Assembly: GCF_032854445.1 (NCBI RefSeq)
Contig: NC_088302.1
Location: 55,220,237 to 55,284,236, forward strand
Length of the DNA: 64,000 nt
Reading direction: 5' to 3'
DNA from: Liolophura sinensis
Taxonomy: Eukaryota; Mollusca; Polyplacophora; Chitonida; Chitonidae
Each line of letters begins with the position of its first letter. Positions within the stretch are counted from its first letter, which is position 1. The position numbers were made by a program, and so were the translations under genes. A model generated the notes under the pieces. That model had not been told where the DNA came from. It searched no databases and worked only from the letters and a program-made list of their open reading frames with translations. Below, in pieces: positions 35,701-47,708 of this stretch.

Positions 35701-38582
35701 ACAGAAGTGCTATCAGATATCATAGGAGTATGGTCATGTGCTGTAGCGATGAGTCATTAATTGTGTCCATAACCAGTGCCGGTGATCTGTTACAGAAGTG
35801 CTGTCAGATAGTGCCAATGATCTGTTACAGAAGTGCTATCAGATATCCTAGGAGTATGGTCATGTGCTGTAGCGATGAGTCATTAACTGTATCCATAACC
35901 AGTGCCGATGATCTGTTACAAAAGTGCTGTTAGATATCATAGGAGTATGGTCATGTGCTGTAGCGATGAGTTATTAACTGTATCCATAACCAGTGCCGAT
36001 GGTCTGTTACAGAAGTGCTGTCAGATAGTGCCAATGATCTGTTACAGAAGTGCTGTTAGATATCATAGGAGTATGGTCATGTGCTGTAGCAATGAGTCAT
36101 TAACTGTATCCATAACCAGTGCCGATGGTCTGTTACAGAAGTGCTGTCAGATAGTGCCAATGACCTGTTACAGAAGTGCTGTCAGATATCATAGGAGTAT
36201 GGTCATATGCTGTAGCGAGGAGTCATCAACTGTATCCATAACCAGTGCCGATGATCTTTTACAGAAGTGCCTTTCATAAGAGTAGACGAGTGCACAGCCC
36301 AAAGGATCAGGCCTTTGACATCCCAACGTATGTCCTGCGTCACATGATGAATGGCCAGAGGTGGTTGGAGGGCGATCGGGTGTTCCACAACTGGCTGAGT
36401 GTGGCTACTCTACTGATCTACGGGAAACATGACAAGCTGGTCACCCTTGAAGAGGAGCGGACAATGGAGAAGGTAGTTGGCAGAGTTTGTGTGTTACTGT
36501 GAGAAGGTAGCTAGTGTAGTTCGACTGTTACTGTTCACCAAGCTCTCACAGTAAATTGCCAGACACCTGACAGACAGACACTAGGTAGCTTAAAGAGCAA
36601 GAGCTGGACTTGAATACACAACCTTAATGGGGTTTTTAGCTGGCTGTTATGAAGTAAAGCGAGGTATTGTGAGTGGGGAGGAAAAGTGGCCTTGGTGTTG
36701 GTATCTGAGTAAGCTTTTTTGTTTGGGTCAGTTGAGTAAAGTTTTTTGTTTGGGTCAGTTGAGCAAGGTTTCTTGTTTGGGTCAGTTGAGTAAGGTTTTA
36801 TGTTTGGGTCAGTTGAGTAAGCTTTTTCGCTTGGGTCAGTTGAGTAAGGTTTTTTGTTTGGGTCAGTTGAGTAAGGTTTTATGTTTGGGTCAGTTGAGTA
36901 AGGTTTTATGTTTGGGTCAGTTGAGTAAGGTTTTATGTGTGGGTCAGTTGAGTAAGGTTTTTTGTTTGGGTCAGTTGAGTAAGGTTTTTTGTTTGGGTCA
37001 GTTGAGTAAGGTTTTATGTTTGGGTCAGTTGAGTAAGGTTTTATGTTTGGGTCAGTTGAGTAAGGTTTTTTGTTTGGGTCAGTTGAGTAAGGTTTTTTGT
37101 TTGGGTCAGTTGAGTAAGGTTTTATGTTTGGGTCAGTTGAGTAAGGTTTTATGTTTGGGTCAGTTGAGTAAGGTTTTATGTTTGGGTCAGTTGAGTAAGG
37201 GTTTTTGTTTGGGTCAGTTGAGTAAGGTTTTTTGTTTGGGTCAGTTGAGTAAGGTTTTATGTTTGGGTCAGTTGAGTAAGGTTTTATGTTTGGGTCAGTT
37301 GAGTAAGGTTTTTTGTTTGGGTCAGTTGAGTAAGGTTTTATGTTTGGGTCAGTTGAGTAAGGTTTTTTGTTTGGGTCAGTTGAGTAAGGTTTTTTGTTTG
37401 GGTCAGTTGAGCAAGGTTTTATGTTTGGGCCTGCTAGTCTCACAGTTTTCACATCACCTTTATGAAACTTGGTTGGATGAAGATGATTTGGACATTTACT
37501 CATTTTGGTTATAAATTAGGGATATCTGAATTTTGATTCACATTATCAGGTTTTGGGCTCAGCCATTTTATCCATTCCAGTTCTATAGTCGGCCAGGGTA
37601 AGGCTTTTTGTTTGGGTGAGCTGTTGGGTGGCACAGTTTTTACATTATCTTGCTGTAACTTGTGGGAACAATGGGCATACCGTGAAAACCTCATCAAATA
37701 AATGATTTTAAATAATTAGTTATATTTGTCTTATTAAAATTATCAGGTTTTGGCCATTTTATGTTAGCCAGTACTCTTCAGTTTTGTTAGCTAGGATAAG
37801 GTTTTGTGTTTGGGTCAGATATTCCAACATCTTTATGAAACTGGGTGGGAATGATGAACAGGATTTGGGGATTTACTCATTTTGATTAGGGATGTTTGCA
37901 TTTTTATTCAGATTATCAGGTTTTTGCCTTGGCCATTTTATCTTAGCCAGTACTGTTCAGTTTTGTTGGCCAGGGTAAGGTTTTATGTTTGGGTCAGATA
38001 TCCCATCAGTTTTCACATCATCTTCTTGAAACTGGGTGGGAATGATGAACAGGATTTGGGGATTTACTCATTTTGAATAATTGGGGATATGTGCTTTTTT
38101 AGCTGGTCGTTACAATGTAAGCTTCTTTGTTTGGGTCAGCTGTTGTCAAAAGTTTTCACAATATGTTCATGAAACTTCTTGGGCTTGATAAACATGCTTT
38201 GAAGATGTTGACATAATACTTGGTTTTTCTGTTATTTTTCTGTAAAAACTAGCATGTTTTGGACTTGATGTGCTTACATTCACTTCACAGGAGTATATGT
38301 AGCCTCAGAGTAAGGTTTCATGTTTGGGTCAGCTGTTACCAGTTTTCAACATACCTTCATGAAACTTAGGCTGTCATTTAAACTGAAAAAATTGCCGACA
38401 AGCTGTTAAGTTTCTCATAACCCTTGTTTTTATGTGTATCCTGTTGACAGACAATCTACGGCTCAAGGCTGGAGGTGGTGGATGGGGCTAGTCACATGGT
38501 GATGATGGAACAGCCACAGGCCGTCAACTCTCTTATCCACAACTTTCTATTGTCAGACTTCATGATAGCTGGGCAGAGCTGA
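29649..38582 (+). CDS. ABHD8: ABHD8, alpha/beta-hydrolase domain protein
   Basis: Coding exons 29649-30520, 30855-31022, 36265-36472 and 38451-38582 join in phase to 459 residues (human 439). The N-terminal block NYLFLEVRPKRW, a Ser-rich linker (about 90-210), and the hydrolase domain from FFFHGVGG (oxyanion His219-Gly220) are followed by the nucleophile elbow IAHSYG (Ser289, with Ala in place of the first Gly of GxSxG), GKHDKLV (Asp403) and GASHMVM (His431), so the triad is intact. Family-specific blocks ISGGGPTPL and YVLRHMMNGQRW support ABHD8. Human ABHD8 is poorly characterised and no substrate can be stated. The start is uncertain: the first 20 codons come from a minisatellite, and 'tttttaatctccag' ending near 29717 is a possible acceptor that would place the real start in an unseen upstream exon. 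Introns 2 and 3 are mostly minisatellite. The stop codon lies inside the first unit of a 20-bp array. Confidence 0.94.
31080..33655. repeat. 22-bp minisatellite, about 115 copies, ABHD8 intron 2
   Basis: The unit 'agctgagtaatcagtcccat' plus 'gt' repeats for 2.6 kb, beginning about 60 bases after the exon 2 donor. Variants (ctgtcc, ctaacc, gggtgag, ggggag) occur in the same order in two distant blocks, which shows higher-order duplication (see findings). Confidence 0.97.
33750..35400. repeat. 93-bp minisatellite, about 17 copies, ABHD8 intron 2
   Basis: The unit runs 'ttgacaggagcactgtggat', 'gactcattgtcaacatataa', 'actagtgcaggtgatctttg', 'acaagtgctgtcagatt'. Spacing is 93 bases. 'gctgtcag' and 'gctttcag' variants tend to alternate, so part of the array is a 186-bp dimer repeat. 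The 390-codon minus-strand frame across it is a period artefact. Confidence 0.96.
35400..36264. repeat. 126-bp array abutting the ABHD8 exon 3 acceptor
   Basis: The anchor 'agtatggtcatgtgctgtag' recurs every 126 bases (one step is 91). Each unit has one or two copies of 'gatctgttacagaagtgctg'. The array ends at the real acceptor, where the sequence is 'gatcttttacag|aagtgcc'. The 126-bp units share this core with the preceding 93-bp units ('gatctttgacaagtgctgtc'). Confidence 0.95.
36705..37430. repeat. 27-bp minisatellite, about 27 copies, ABHD8 intron 3
   Basis: The unit 'gttttatgtttgggtcagtt' plus 'gagtaag' repeats every 27 bases, with 'ttttttg' and 'ttttatg' variants. Both strands are open for about 300 codons because 27 is divisible by three. 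Copies of 'tgtttgggtcag' continue at wide spacing to 38340. Confidence 0.96.
37440..38345. repeat. Imperfect long repeats of about 200 bp
   Basis: Three or four diverged copies share 'gaaactgggtgggaatgatg', 'ggggatttactcattttga', 'attatcaggtttt' and 'tgtttgggtcag'; the best pair is about 197 bases apart near 37830 and 38027. The 27-bp array looks like an amplification of one segment of this longer unit. Confidence 0.75.
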
Positions 38583-40370
38583 GGATAGCTGGACACACCT
38601 GAGGACAGCTGGACAGACCTGAGGGCAGCTGAACAGACCTGATGATACCTGGTGCCTGAGCACAGCTGGTCATAGCTGAGGACAGCTGGACAGAGCTGAG
38701 GATAGCTAGACAGAGCTAAGCATAGCTTGGCAGAGCTGAGAATAGCTGAACAGAGCTGAGGCTAGTTGATCCGAGTCAAGGATAGCTAGACAGAGGTGAG
38801 GATAGTTGGGCAGAATTGAGGATAGCTGAACATAGCTGAGAATAGTTTGGCAGAACTGAGGCTAGCTGGGCACAGCCGAGGATAGCTGGTCAGAGTTGAG
38901 GCAAGCTAGACACAGCTGAGGCTAGCTGGACACAGCTGAGGATAGCTGGACATAGCTTAGGATAGCTGGACATAGCTGCGAACAGTTTGGCAGAACTGAG
39001 GCTAGCTGGGCAGAGCTGAGGATAGCTGGACAAAGCCGAGGATAGCTGGACAGCTGAGGCTAGATGTGCAGAGCTGAGGCTAGCTGCGCAGAGCTGAGGC
39101 TAGTTGGACACAGCTGAGGCTAGCTGGACACAGCTGAGGCTAGCTGGTCAATGCTGAGGCTAGCTGGGCAGAGCTGAGGCTACCTGGACACAGCTGAGGA
39201 TAACTGGTCAGAGCTGAGGCCAGCTGGACAGAGCTGAGGCTAGCTGCGCAGAGCTGAGGCTAGCTGGACACAGCTGAGGCTAGCTGGACACAGCTGAGGC
39301 TAGCTGGACACAGCTGAGGCTAGCTGGACAGAGCTGAGGCTAGCTAGGCAGAGCTGAGGCTATCTGGGCAGAGCTGAGGCTAGCTGTGCAGAGCTGAGGA
39401 TAGCTGGACACAGGTGAGACTAACTGGACACAGCTGAGGATAGCTGGTCAGAGCTGAGGCCAGCTGGACAGAGCTGAGGCTAGCTGCGCAGAGCTGAGGC
39501 TAGCTGGACACAGCTGAAACTAGCTGGACAGAGCTGAGGCTAGCTAGGCAGAGCTGAGGCTAGCTGGGCAGAGCTGAGGCTAGCTGGGCAGAGCTGAGGC
39601 TAGCTGGACAGAGGTGAGACTAGCTGGGCAGAGCTGAGGCCAGCTGGACAGAGTTGAGGCTAGCTAGGCAGAGCTGAGGCTAGCTGGACAGCTGAGGCTA
39701 GCTGGTCAGAGCTGAGGCTAGCTGGGCAGAGCTGAGGATAGCTGGACACAGCTGAGGATAGCTGGGCAGAGCTGAGGATAGCTGGACACAGCTGAGACTA
39801 GCTGGTCAGAGCTGAGGCTAGTTGGGCAGAGCTAAGGCTAGTTCGACAGAGCTGAGGATAGCTGGACAGAGGTGAGGCTAACTGGACACAGCTGAAGATA
39901 GCTGGGAAGAGCTGAGGATAGCTGGTCAGAGCTGAGGCTAGCTGGACACAGCTGAGGCTATTTGGGCAGAGCTGAGGATAGCTGAACAGAGCTGAGGATA
40001 GCTAGACAGAGCTGAGGCTAGCTGGACACAGCTGAGGCTAGCTGGGCAGAGCTGAGGATAGCTGGACACAGCTGAGGCTAGCTGGGCAGAGCTGAGGATA
40101 GCTGGACACAGCTGAGGATAGCTGGGCAGAGCTGAGGCTAGCTGGACATAGCTGAGAATAGTTTGGCAGAACTGAGGCTAGCTGGTCAGAGCTGAGGATA
40201 GCTGGACAGAGCAGAGGATAGCTGGACAGAGCTGAAACTAGCTGGGCAGAGCTGATGCTAGCTGGACAGAGCTGATGCTAGCTGGGCAGAGCTGAGGCTA
40301 GCTGGACAGAGCTGAGGCTAGCTGGACAGAGCTGAGGCTAGCTGGGCAGTGCTGAGGGTACCGGAACAGA
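38560..40370. repeat. 20-bp minisatellite starting at the ABHD8 stop codon
   Basis: The unit 'gctggacagagctgaggcta' repeats about 90 times over 1.8 kb. The final ABHD8 codons (38564-38582, 'atagctgggcagagctga') are themselves one unit, so the array is the 3' UTR. An AATAAA follows at 40481. Confidence 0.97.
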
Positions 40371-40480
40371 GATGAGGATTATTTCTCATCTGCAGAATGG
40401 GAAACTGAACCCAACTGATCATCTGTGATATTATGCTCATTGCTGTTTTGAGAGTCTAATTCTCTAGGTGGATGGTATAA

Positions 40481-40486
40481 AATAAA
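40481..40486 (+). terminator. AATAAA polyadenylation signal of ABHD8
   Basis: First AATAAA on the plus strand after the ABHD8 stop codon, about 110 bases beyond the end of the 20-bp array. It implies that the whole array is transcribed in the mature 3' UTR. Confidence 0.55.
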
Positions 40487-41487
40487 TATGTGATTGTCCA
40501 ACTATTTAAATCAGCTGATGGTAAAAGTGTGAAAGTAGTTGTAAATGAATAATATTGCTGCGTACATATATATATATATATATGAAACCCATCCTCATGC
40601 AAATGAGCTCAGAATTTATCATTAAAAAGAAGCCATAATTATATTTGTTCTGAAAGTCAGTCTCAACCAGTTGTGTAAAATTGTATTTACAAAGTTTATT
40701 TTTTATGCAAAATTCTTATGAAAAGAGCAGATGTACATCACGTGAATGTACACCTCTTTATATTCATGTTTAAGATTACTTTGCCTTGGCGGTTTGATAA
40801 TATATATATATATATATGTTATTTTCTTAATAGTTCCTAATGGCTGTTAGTCACAAAATAATGGTATTATTGTTACTTTATATTCTTTTACATATAGATA
40901 TTTATTGTAAAGATTGTGAATCAAATATGGTCATATTTATAGCCCATGGATTTATTTTAATATTATGTTTCTTTGTGGATTGGCACATTCTACATGTAGG
41001 TACGTTATGTTTCAGTCACCACCTGTGAAATGCTGCGAAATGTACAATACCAAATAGAGATCTACCTATCCTTGCATATGTAATGTAACAAGCCCGCTTG
41101 TGACAAATTTCCAGACAAAAACAACTAACTAGTTAGTCTGAAATCAGCCAGGAAATAATCACTCTCCTGTTTACTGAAATGACCCTGTTCAGTCATTACT
41201 GTGGTTATGTCAAAGAACCAGTATTGCCCCAGGAACAAGCCCCAGGCATCAGTGTAAAATGATTGGGTGAGGTAACCCTTGGCAGCGTACATGACAACAC
41301 TGGGACTGGCCTGCTACAACCATTGTTGTCACATGACAGAAATAACTATAAAACCGATACAAAACACCATACATTTACAAAACACCATTCACACTGTATT
41401 ATGAAAATGAACGAACTTTCTTTACATGTACATGGTATATACAATCAGTTCAAATAAATATTCAACTGACATGTAACTTCGACCTCA
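40487..41487. other. Convergent intergenic spacer
   Basis: Short (TA)n tracts near 40567-40583 and 40799-40817 and A/T-rich DNA lie between the convergent ABHD8 and MFSD3 genes. No gene recognised. Confidence 0.6.
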
Positions 41488-44400
41488 TCAATGATTTTTG
41501 TAAAGGGCTGGGTGTCTGACAACTGATGGACAAAACTGGTACAGGATTAAAACTAGAAGAGACAAAACTGTAAACACTGAGAACATGAACCCATAACCCA
41601 ACAAATCTGTTGCAGGACCGGTGACGACAGAGAAACTCAGTTTTCCCATGACTTCCAATGTGGCAAGTGTTGTGTAGTGACTGGCTTGTACGTGTGACGG
41701 GGCGCGTTGTGAACACTGCATCATCATGGTGAAGGTTGCCGTGGTGACGACTCCGCTGATCAGTAAGAGGAAACTCATGCTGCCGATAGCCAGTACTGTA
41801 ATACAAAAGGCAGTCTTGAAAGAATCTATTTAAATACAAAATTGCTGTGTTAAACTCCACAGAAAAGGGCATCCATAATCATTTTTTGACAATTTGCCAG
41901 CAATATCCTCCTGTATGATACAAAAGAATGGATAAATGAATGATTATTAATTAAAGTTATTATGGCATTATAGGTATTTCAGCCATATCATGGTGAGGAA
42001 ATGTCAGAACCAGGAAATACATTGGAATTGATGAGATAACATTCAATACAAACAGGAAACCGATGTTTAAGCCAAGTAAAATAAACAAAAATCAGTTAAG
42101 ATCTGCAAATGTCAATTTAATAACTTCAAAAATACATATAGGCCTACCTTTTAAATGTGACATCTTTCACTGATGTACTAATAACAGAACTTCACTAGCT
42201 CATGTGGCTTACGCATTGCTCTCACTGCAGCTGATTGGCCCTGTGCCAATGATGTTGCTTGGATGAAGTTAAATAGTTACTAAAGTTTGAAAAGAGAATC
42301 ACAATTTGCAAACAGCAACCTACCAAAGAGTGATGCAGTGCTTATCCTGGAAGCTGACAGTGCTTGTGGCCACAGTAGAATTATCACAGTCTGCAGAGCT
42401 ATGAGGACAACCCTCACAGAACAGAAGAAAAGGGTCACCTGAACTGGTGAAAACCTGAAGAACAGCAACAACACACAGGCTTAACGTATGCAACATAATA
42501 CACAAAGAAAAATTAAATTCTCTAAAGCAAGAGACATTCACTGTATGTTAAAAGATTGTTCTCAAAATGGTTGAATTCTTTTTACAATATACTATAATCC
42601 ATGAAGTTTAGATTGCACACTTCATCACAACAATATACATGTAACATACACTTAAAACAGTAGCAATGTTTCTTAGTGATGCTTATCTAGATTACACTAT
42701 AGTGTATCAGTATGAAAACACACTCAAGTAAGCAAGCATGTCTGACACATACCTGATTCACCCAGAATATCATGAACTGATGTATACTGTGTACATTTCA
42801 GTCAGTTTCACTTACACAACAGCACTCAATATCATCAGTGGAGAAAGTGCTCAGAATTAATCTCTGGCACTGGCAAGTAATTAACGCATTTTCCCACATG
42901 TAATGAATACAGTGAAATCAATGCATTTGTCATAATGATGGAGGGTAAGTGATATCAACAAAACAAATTAAAACTATTTTACCCAATGATTCACCCATTT
43001 CAGTATGTGTAACTTTTGGACATTACAATTCTGAAATTCATCCTCACCACTCTAAAAAAAACATGGCGTGGATTTCAAGCTCCCATCGTCAAGCAGACAA
43101 GGCTGTCAAAACTCACTTCTGCTCATTTCTAGGACATCTTGAAGCTGAATTTCCCTTACTGTCATCTTAAGTTACTACCCTCACGAATGTCACTAACTCT
43201 GCCTGGTAGTCACAATAACTGCCAGAACTCTGATAGCACTGAGTGCCTCCCGGGTATAGCCATTCTTATATTTAAATTCTCCAAAAGATTACAACTTCAA
43301 TCTGCATAATCCAACCCAGGAAGGCATAAAAAAGAACTTTATTATTAGTACAGGTAAGTGTGGGTGCCACCAGCGTGGGGCTCACTGACATTAATTCCAT
43401 GGAGTTGGCATCTGCAAAAAGTTCTTTTGGGAAGCAGACATGGACTCAGTGTTACAGTGAATGTCAGAATTTTAAAATAGGACATCTAGATGGACTGTGT
43501 GCACCTACCCCGTAAGGCCTATTATTATTCACATGTGAAGCCATCTTGAGTACGGAAATGTGTCGTACATAAATATTATTGTATATATTACCTGCTACCT
43601 GAGATAAGCCATCCTCCGAGGAGAGATCCCATGACTGAGAACCCCTGACCAGCCACACCTGTCCAGAATCCCACTTCAGTGGATGATACTGCATGGTCAA
43701 CCAGAAACAGAGGGAGCATGTTCAGGGCAGATACTTCACCTGTATAACACAATGACCAGTCATGCAATCGTGATTAAGAACCTCCCTTAGCAAACACAGT
43801 GGTCACAATAAGATGCTGAAGTCACCAGAATGAGTTTGAGATAAAATGATCACGGTACTGCAAATTATCCATTCCAACTATACTAACCGCTAATGCAGCA
43901 TTAACATTCTTTTATGTTAACAAGTGCATCATGTATGAAATGCACAACACATCTGTAGGAGGTGAATACTACTTTCTTTTACTTACCTAATTTGTACAAC
44001 AGGACATAAACAGTGATCCATGTAGTTCCCTCTGTGCTTTTAATATCAGAGATGTGCTTAACTACCTTTGAAACAAAATTTGGGTCATTACTGTGTTTCT
44101 CAGAAATATTCTCTGTTGCTTTAACATTGTCATCAGGACCAATTTTATGCTCTTCTCTGGGGTAAATTAACTCAGATTTCACCTGAAAATGCACTAAGAG
44201 GACAGCTACTGCATATGTGATACTTAGGCACCAGAAAAGCATAGACCACGTGATGTAGTTACTAAGCCACAGAAAAACTCCTCCTCCCATGATGGCGCCA
44301 AGTTTATACCCTACAACCTGTGAAATGTTTCCCATAGCAAGCTCCGTGCTGGACAATATCTTGATAGCCAGTCCATCTACTGCTATATCTTGCGTGGATG

Positions 44401-44722
44401 TCACTAGGTTTAACACCAACATTAATATGCCTAGTTTAACAAGATCGTTGGGTTCCAGACATGCGCCCAGGGCACACGTAATGACAAGCCCCACGAGACT
44501 CCACATCAGCCAAGACTTCTTTGTGCCTACCCGATCCACGAGTGGCGCCCACATTGCTTTACACATCCAGGGGACTAGTAACAGTTTGAAGAGACCCACA
44601 TTGGTCAGTGACATGCCCCGCGTCCGTAGGTAGATCGGTAGAAACCGTGCCTGCAATCCGTACGGTAGGCCCTGTATGAAATACAGGAAAGCTAAAAGAA
44701 GGATGTTCCTGTATGTCTCCAT
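41488..44722 (-). CDS. MFSD3: Major facilitator superfamily transporter MFSD3
   Basis: Four coding exons, 43987-44722, 43592-43739, 42324-42454 and 41488-41795, join in phase to 440 residues (human MFSD3 412). It is a 12-helix-type MFS carrier related to the acetyl-CoA transporter group; the substrate is not established. Family blocks: FLYFIQGLPYGLQARFLP at residues 12-29, VPWMCKAMWAPLVDRVG (MFS loop 2-3 region), STQDIAVDGLAIKIL, QVVGYKLGAIMGGG, and near the C-terminus VTTATFTMMMQCSQRAP and SHYTTLATLEVMGKL. A hydrophilic insert at about 190-225 separates the two six-helix halves. For exon 2 I used the GTAATA donor after 43592 rather than GTAGCA a few bases earlier, because only the former keeps the phase. 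The next gene on the same strand is ANKLE1. Confidence 0.95.
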
Positions 44723-46809
44723 AAGGAAAAATTTCCCTCCTGATTTGAAATTTGACGATCCGTTCAGCTATTTGTATACAAGTGCACGAAGATGCGTCGT
44801 TGGCCGACGGCTGTACTGAACTGAACACAAACTAGCCACTCAAACATTTCATGACGCTGGAATCTTCACAAAATAAACAGGTTAGTTTACCCGTGAATAT
44901 AAGTGCATAAGTGCCCAGTTGACAAAGATTACGACTGAACCCATGAGAAAGCCTATCAAAGGTCTTTCCTCCGCTAAAACAAGAAATCGAAAGGGACAAC
45001 AGTAGTCTCCGCTGTGGACCACTATTTACCTTCGGCACTGAAGAGCTATCTTTTTCCCACAAGAGTTATCTCCCCAAAGTCTACCCAGCCCTTAAAAATA
45101 CAAATTTCTTTAGACTTAACGAACGTTGACCTGTTTATTATCCGTTTTTACAGGTTAAGTACATGTAATTTTAACTAAAATACTGTTCAATAAATGCATG
45201 ATTTGTTTCTGAGCACCACAGCATCATGTACTCTTGTATATGAATACAGTATGAACTTAAAAAGTTCCCATAATATAATGAATAAAGCACTTTTATACCA
45301 TCACTAATAGGCGATATGAAATCTTCTCAATGATTGAGTTAAATGCATATGTCAGAATGACTGAAGGATTTGTGATGTGATCAAAAGTTGAATATATGAA
45401 CATATGCACGACAAGGAAGCTTTCGTGGAGAACCAAACATGTGCAAACTGGAAAAGATATGAATAAAACCTAGGTTATGTAAAGCACTTGTGGCAGTAAG
45501 GTGACAGTAGCTACAGGTATCAGTCTAGTTTCAATTCTGGCTACCTTGTGAAACAAGAAACACCTGGTCCTGCTTTGAACAAAACTGAAGAACATGTATA
45601 GCAATATGTCAGGGTGGCTTTGATGAGAAACTGATCATGGACAAACTTCATGATGATTATGGATATCCTTAAAAACATACACAACAAATACACAGTAAGC
45701 AATTTACATAATGTAACAATGTAAGCGTACACTTGGTAAGATCAGTCAGTAGTTTTACTTCACCATAACTATTTCATATTTACCGGTACTATCGTACCCC
45801 ATACAGTATTTAACAAAAATAAACATAACAATTATAAAGTACCTAAATCAAAATGTAACAACCTGTATGAAAATAAAATGTACATTTCCAACGACTGATT
45901 CTTTCTATGGTCAAATTTCATAGGAATGTAAAAAGATATGTTTTACATCTTTTTGACAGTTAAACATAATTTAACAAAGTTAAGACTTGACAGGGTAAGG
46001 GCAGAGTTTTGGCACATGAGCAAAATCCCATAAAATTCAGACAAGAAAACATAAACCATACCTCTTCATGCGAGATTCACTACATACAAATCACAAATGT
46101 ACACATACACTTATAAACATGTACACATACACTTATAAACATGTACATATACACATATAACATGTACACATACACTTATAAACATGTACATATACACATA
46201 TAACATGTACATATACACTTATAAACACTCCATTCTCCAGCATTTAGACAGGATTAAAACCAGTTCTTAATGTTTTACTTGCATAATGAAGTCATGTTTT
46301 AACATATTTGCATACACTGTCCCAGTTTGCTGGGAGTGTTATCTAAATGTCTAATTTAATAGACAACTGGGCTCTGAAAATAAGGTTTATATATCAACAT
46401 CAGGTAAACATAGAAAGTTGCTGAAAAATTACAGTAATTCTCCTCTTGTACAGTATTTTACAATACAGCTTTGTAAAACCTGAAGTTTTCAAAGTCTTCT
46501 GTTTTATGAATATACATGAATCTGACGTTCACTGAACTATATCAGGATTCAGACGTAAACATATAAGGACACTTCGGCTCACTGCCTGCTGTTATAAGGA
46601 AAATTTCCATCAAGTAAGAGTCTTCAAAATCAACAGAGTTTGACTGTCATGACTGCTCAGTCACTCTTTTTCTATACTACTTCCAGAAATTTTGGGGAAT
46701 TCCAGAAAATTGTGTATTTAAATGGATAGCTGTGCAGTTTTTAAGTGCAGCCCCATGCCATACTGTTTGGTACCAGTCAGATATAGGGTTTTACACCACA
46801 AACATACAT
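44723..46809. other. Spacer between MFSD3 and ANKLE1
   Basis: No gene recognised. A few 22-bp units of 'acacatacacttataaacat' lie at 46088-46222. The rest is A/T-rich DNA, upstream of MFSD3 and downstream of ANKLE1. Confidence 0.55.
46088..46222. repeat. Short 22-bp repeat 'cacttataaacatgtacaca'
   Basis: Five or six imperfect copies of a 20-22 base unit alternating 'cacttataaacatgtac' and 'cacatataacatgtac'. Confidence 0.8.
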
Positions 46810-47380
46810 TAGTGAGTCTAATGTTACATGGTTTATCTGTTATCAGGGCCAGGTGACTCAGGTGTACTTACGAGGCCTTACTGGTGAGTCTAATGTTACA
46901 TGGTTTATCTGTTGTCATGGCCAGGTGACTCAGGTTTAATTACGAGGCCTTACTGGTGAGTCCAATGTTACCTGGTTATCTGTGGTTAGGGCCAGGTGAC
47001 TCAGGTGTAATGAAGCCTTACTGGTGAGTCCAATGTTACCCAGTTTATCTGTTGTCAGGGCCAGGTGACTCAGGGGTAATTATGAGGCCTTACTGGTGAG
47101 TCCAATGTTACCTGGTTTATCTGTTGTCAGGGCCAGGTGACTCTGGTGTACTTACAAGGCCTTACTGGTAAGTCCAATGTTACCTGGTTTATCTGTTGTC
47201 AGGGCCAGGTGACTCAGGTTTAATTACGAGGCCTTACTGGTGAGTCCAATGTTACCTGTTTATCTGTGGTCAGGGCCAGGTGACTCAGGTGTAATGAGGC
47301 CTTACTGGTGAGTCCAATGTTACCTGGTTTATCCATGGTCAGGGCCAGATGGCTCAGGTGTAATGAGGCCTTACCTGGTC
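46810..47380. repeat. 72-bp minisatellite, block downstream of ANKLE1
   Basis: About eight units with 'tggtgagtccaatgttacct', 'ggtttatctgttgtcagggc' and 'caggtgactcaggt' match the array in ANKLE1 intron 5, more than 2 kb away. On the ANKLE1 strand each unit reads as a copy of the LEM exon end followed by GTAA. This block lies beyond the last ANKLE1 exon. Confidence 0.92.
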
Positions 47381-47708
47381 TGTAGCCCTGCAAGCAATGT
47401 CTATACCCATGCCACCAGTCGTGCAGTCTGCTGGTAAGTGCTCAGTGTTGTGTAAACAAGTTTGTCCCACTACTCAGGGCATGGGTTTTTATGTGTTGCA
47501 GATTTGTGACAACATACAGCAAACTCGTGCCTCATCTCGGCACCTTCAGGTGCCTTCACAGGTTGCGGAAATACAGCACATCACATAATTGCCAACCAAA
47601 ATAACTGGCTGGCTGAAAATACATTTGAAACATACATGCTGTTTTGGTTATTCACTGACCATGAACAACGACCATCACTAACTACTACATATATAACATA
47701 TATATAGC

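Noticed and set aside
36535-37514. Frames of about 300 codons with nine-residue repeats on both strands
   Set aside because: Same cause: the 27-bp array in ABHD8 intron 3.
43599-43739. MFSD3 exon 2 ending at TCAG|GTAGCA
   Set aside because: That donor leaves phase 1, but exon 3 needs phase 2. The donor seven bases later (AG|GTAATA) fits.
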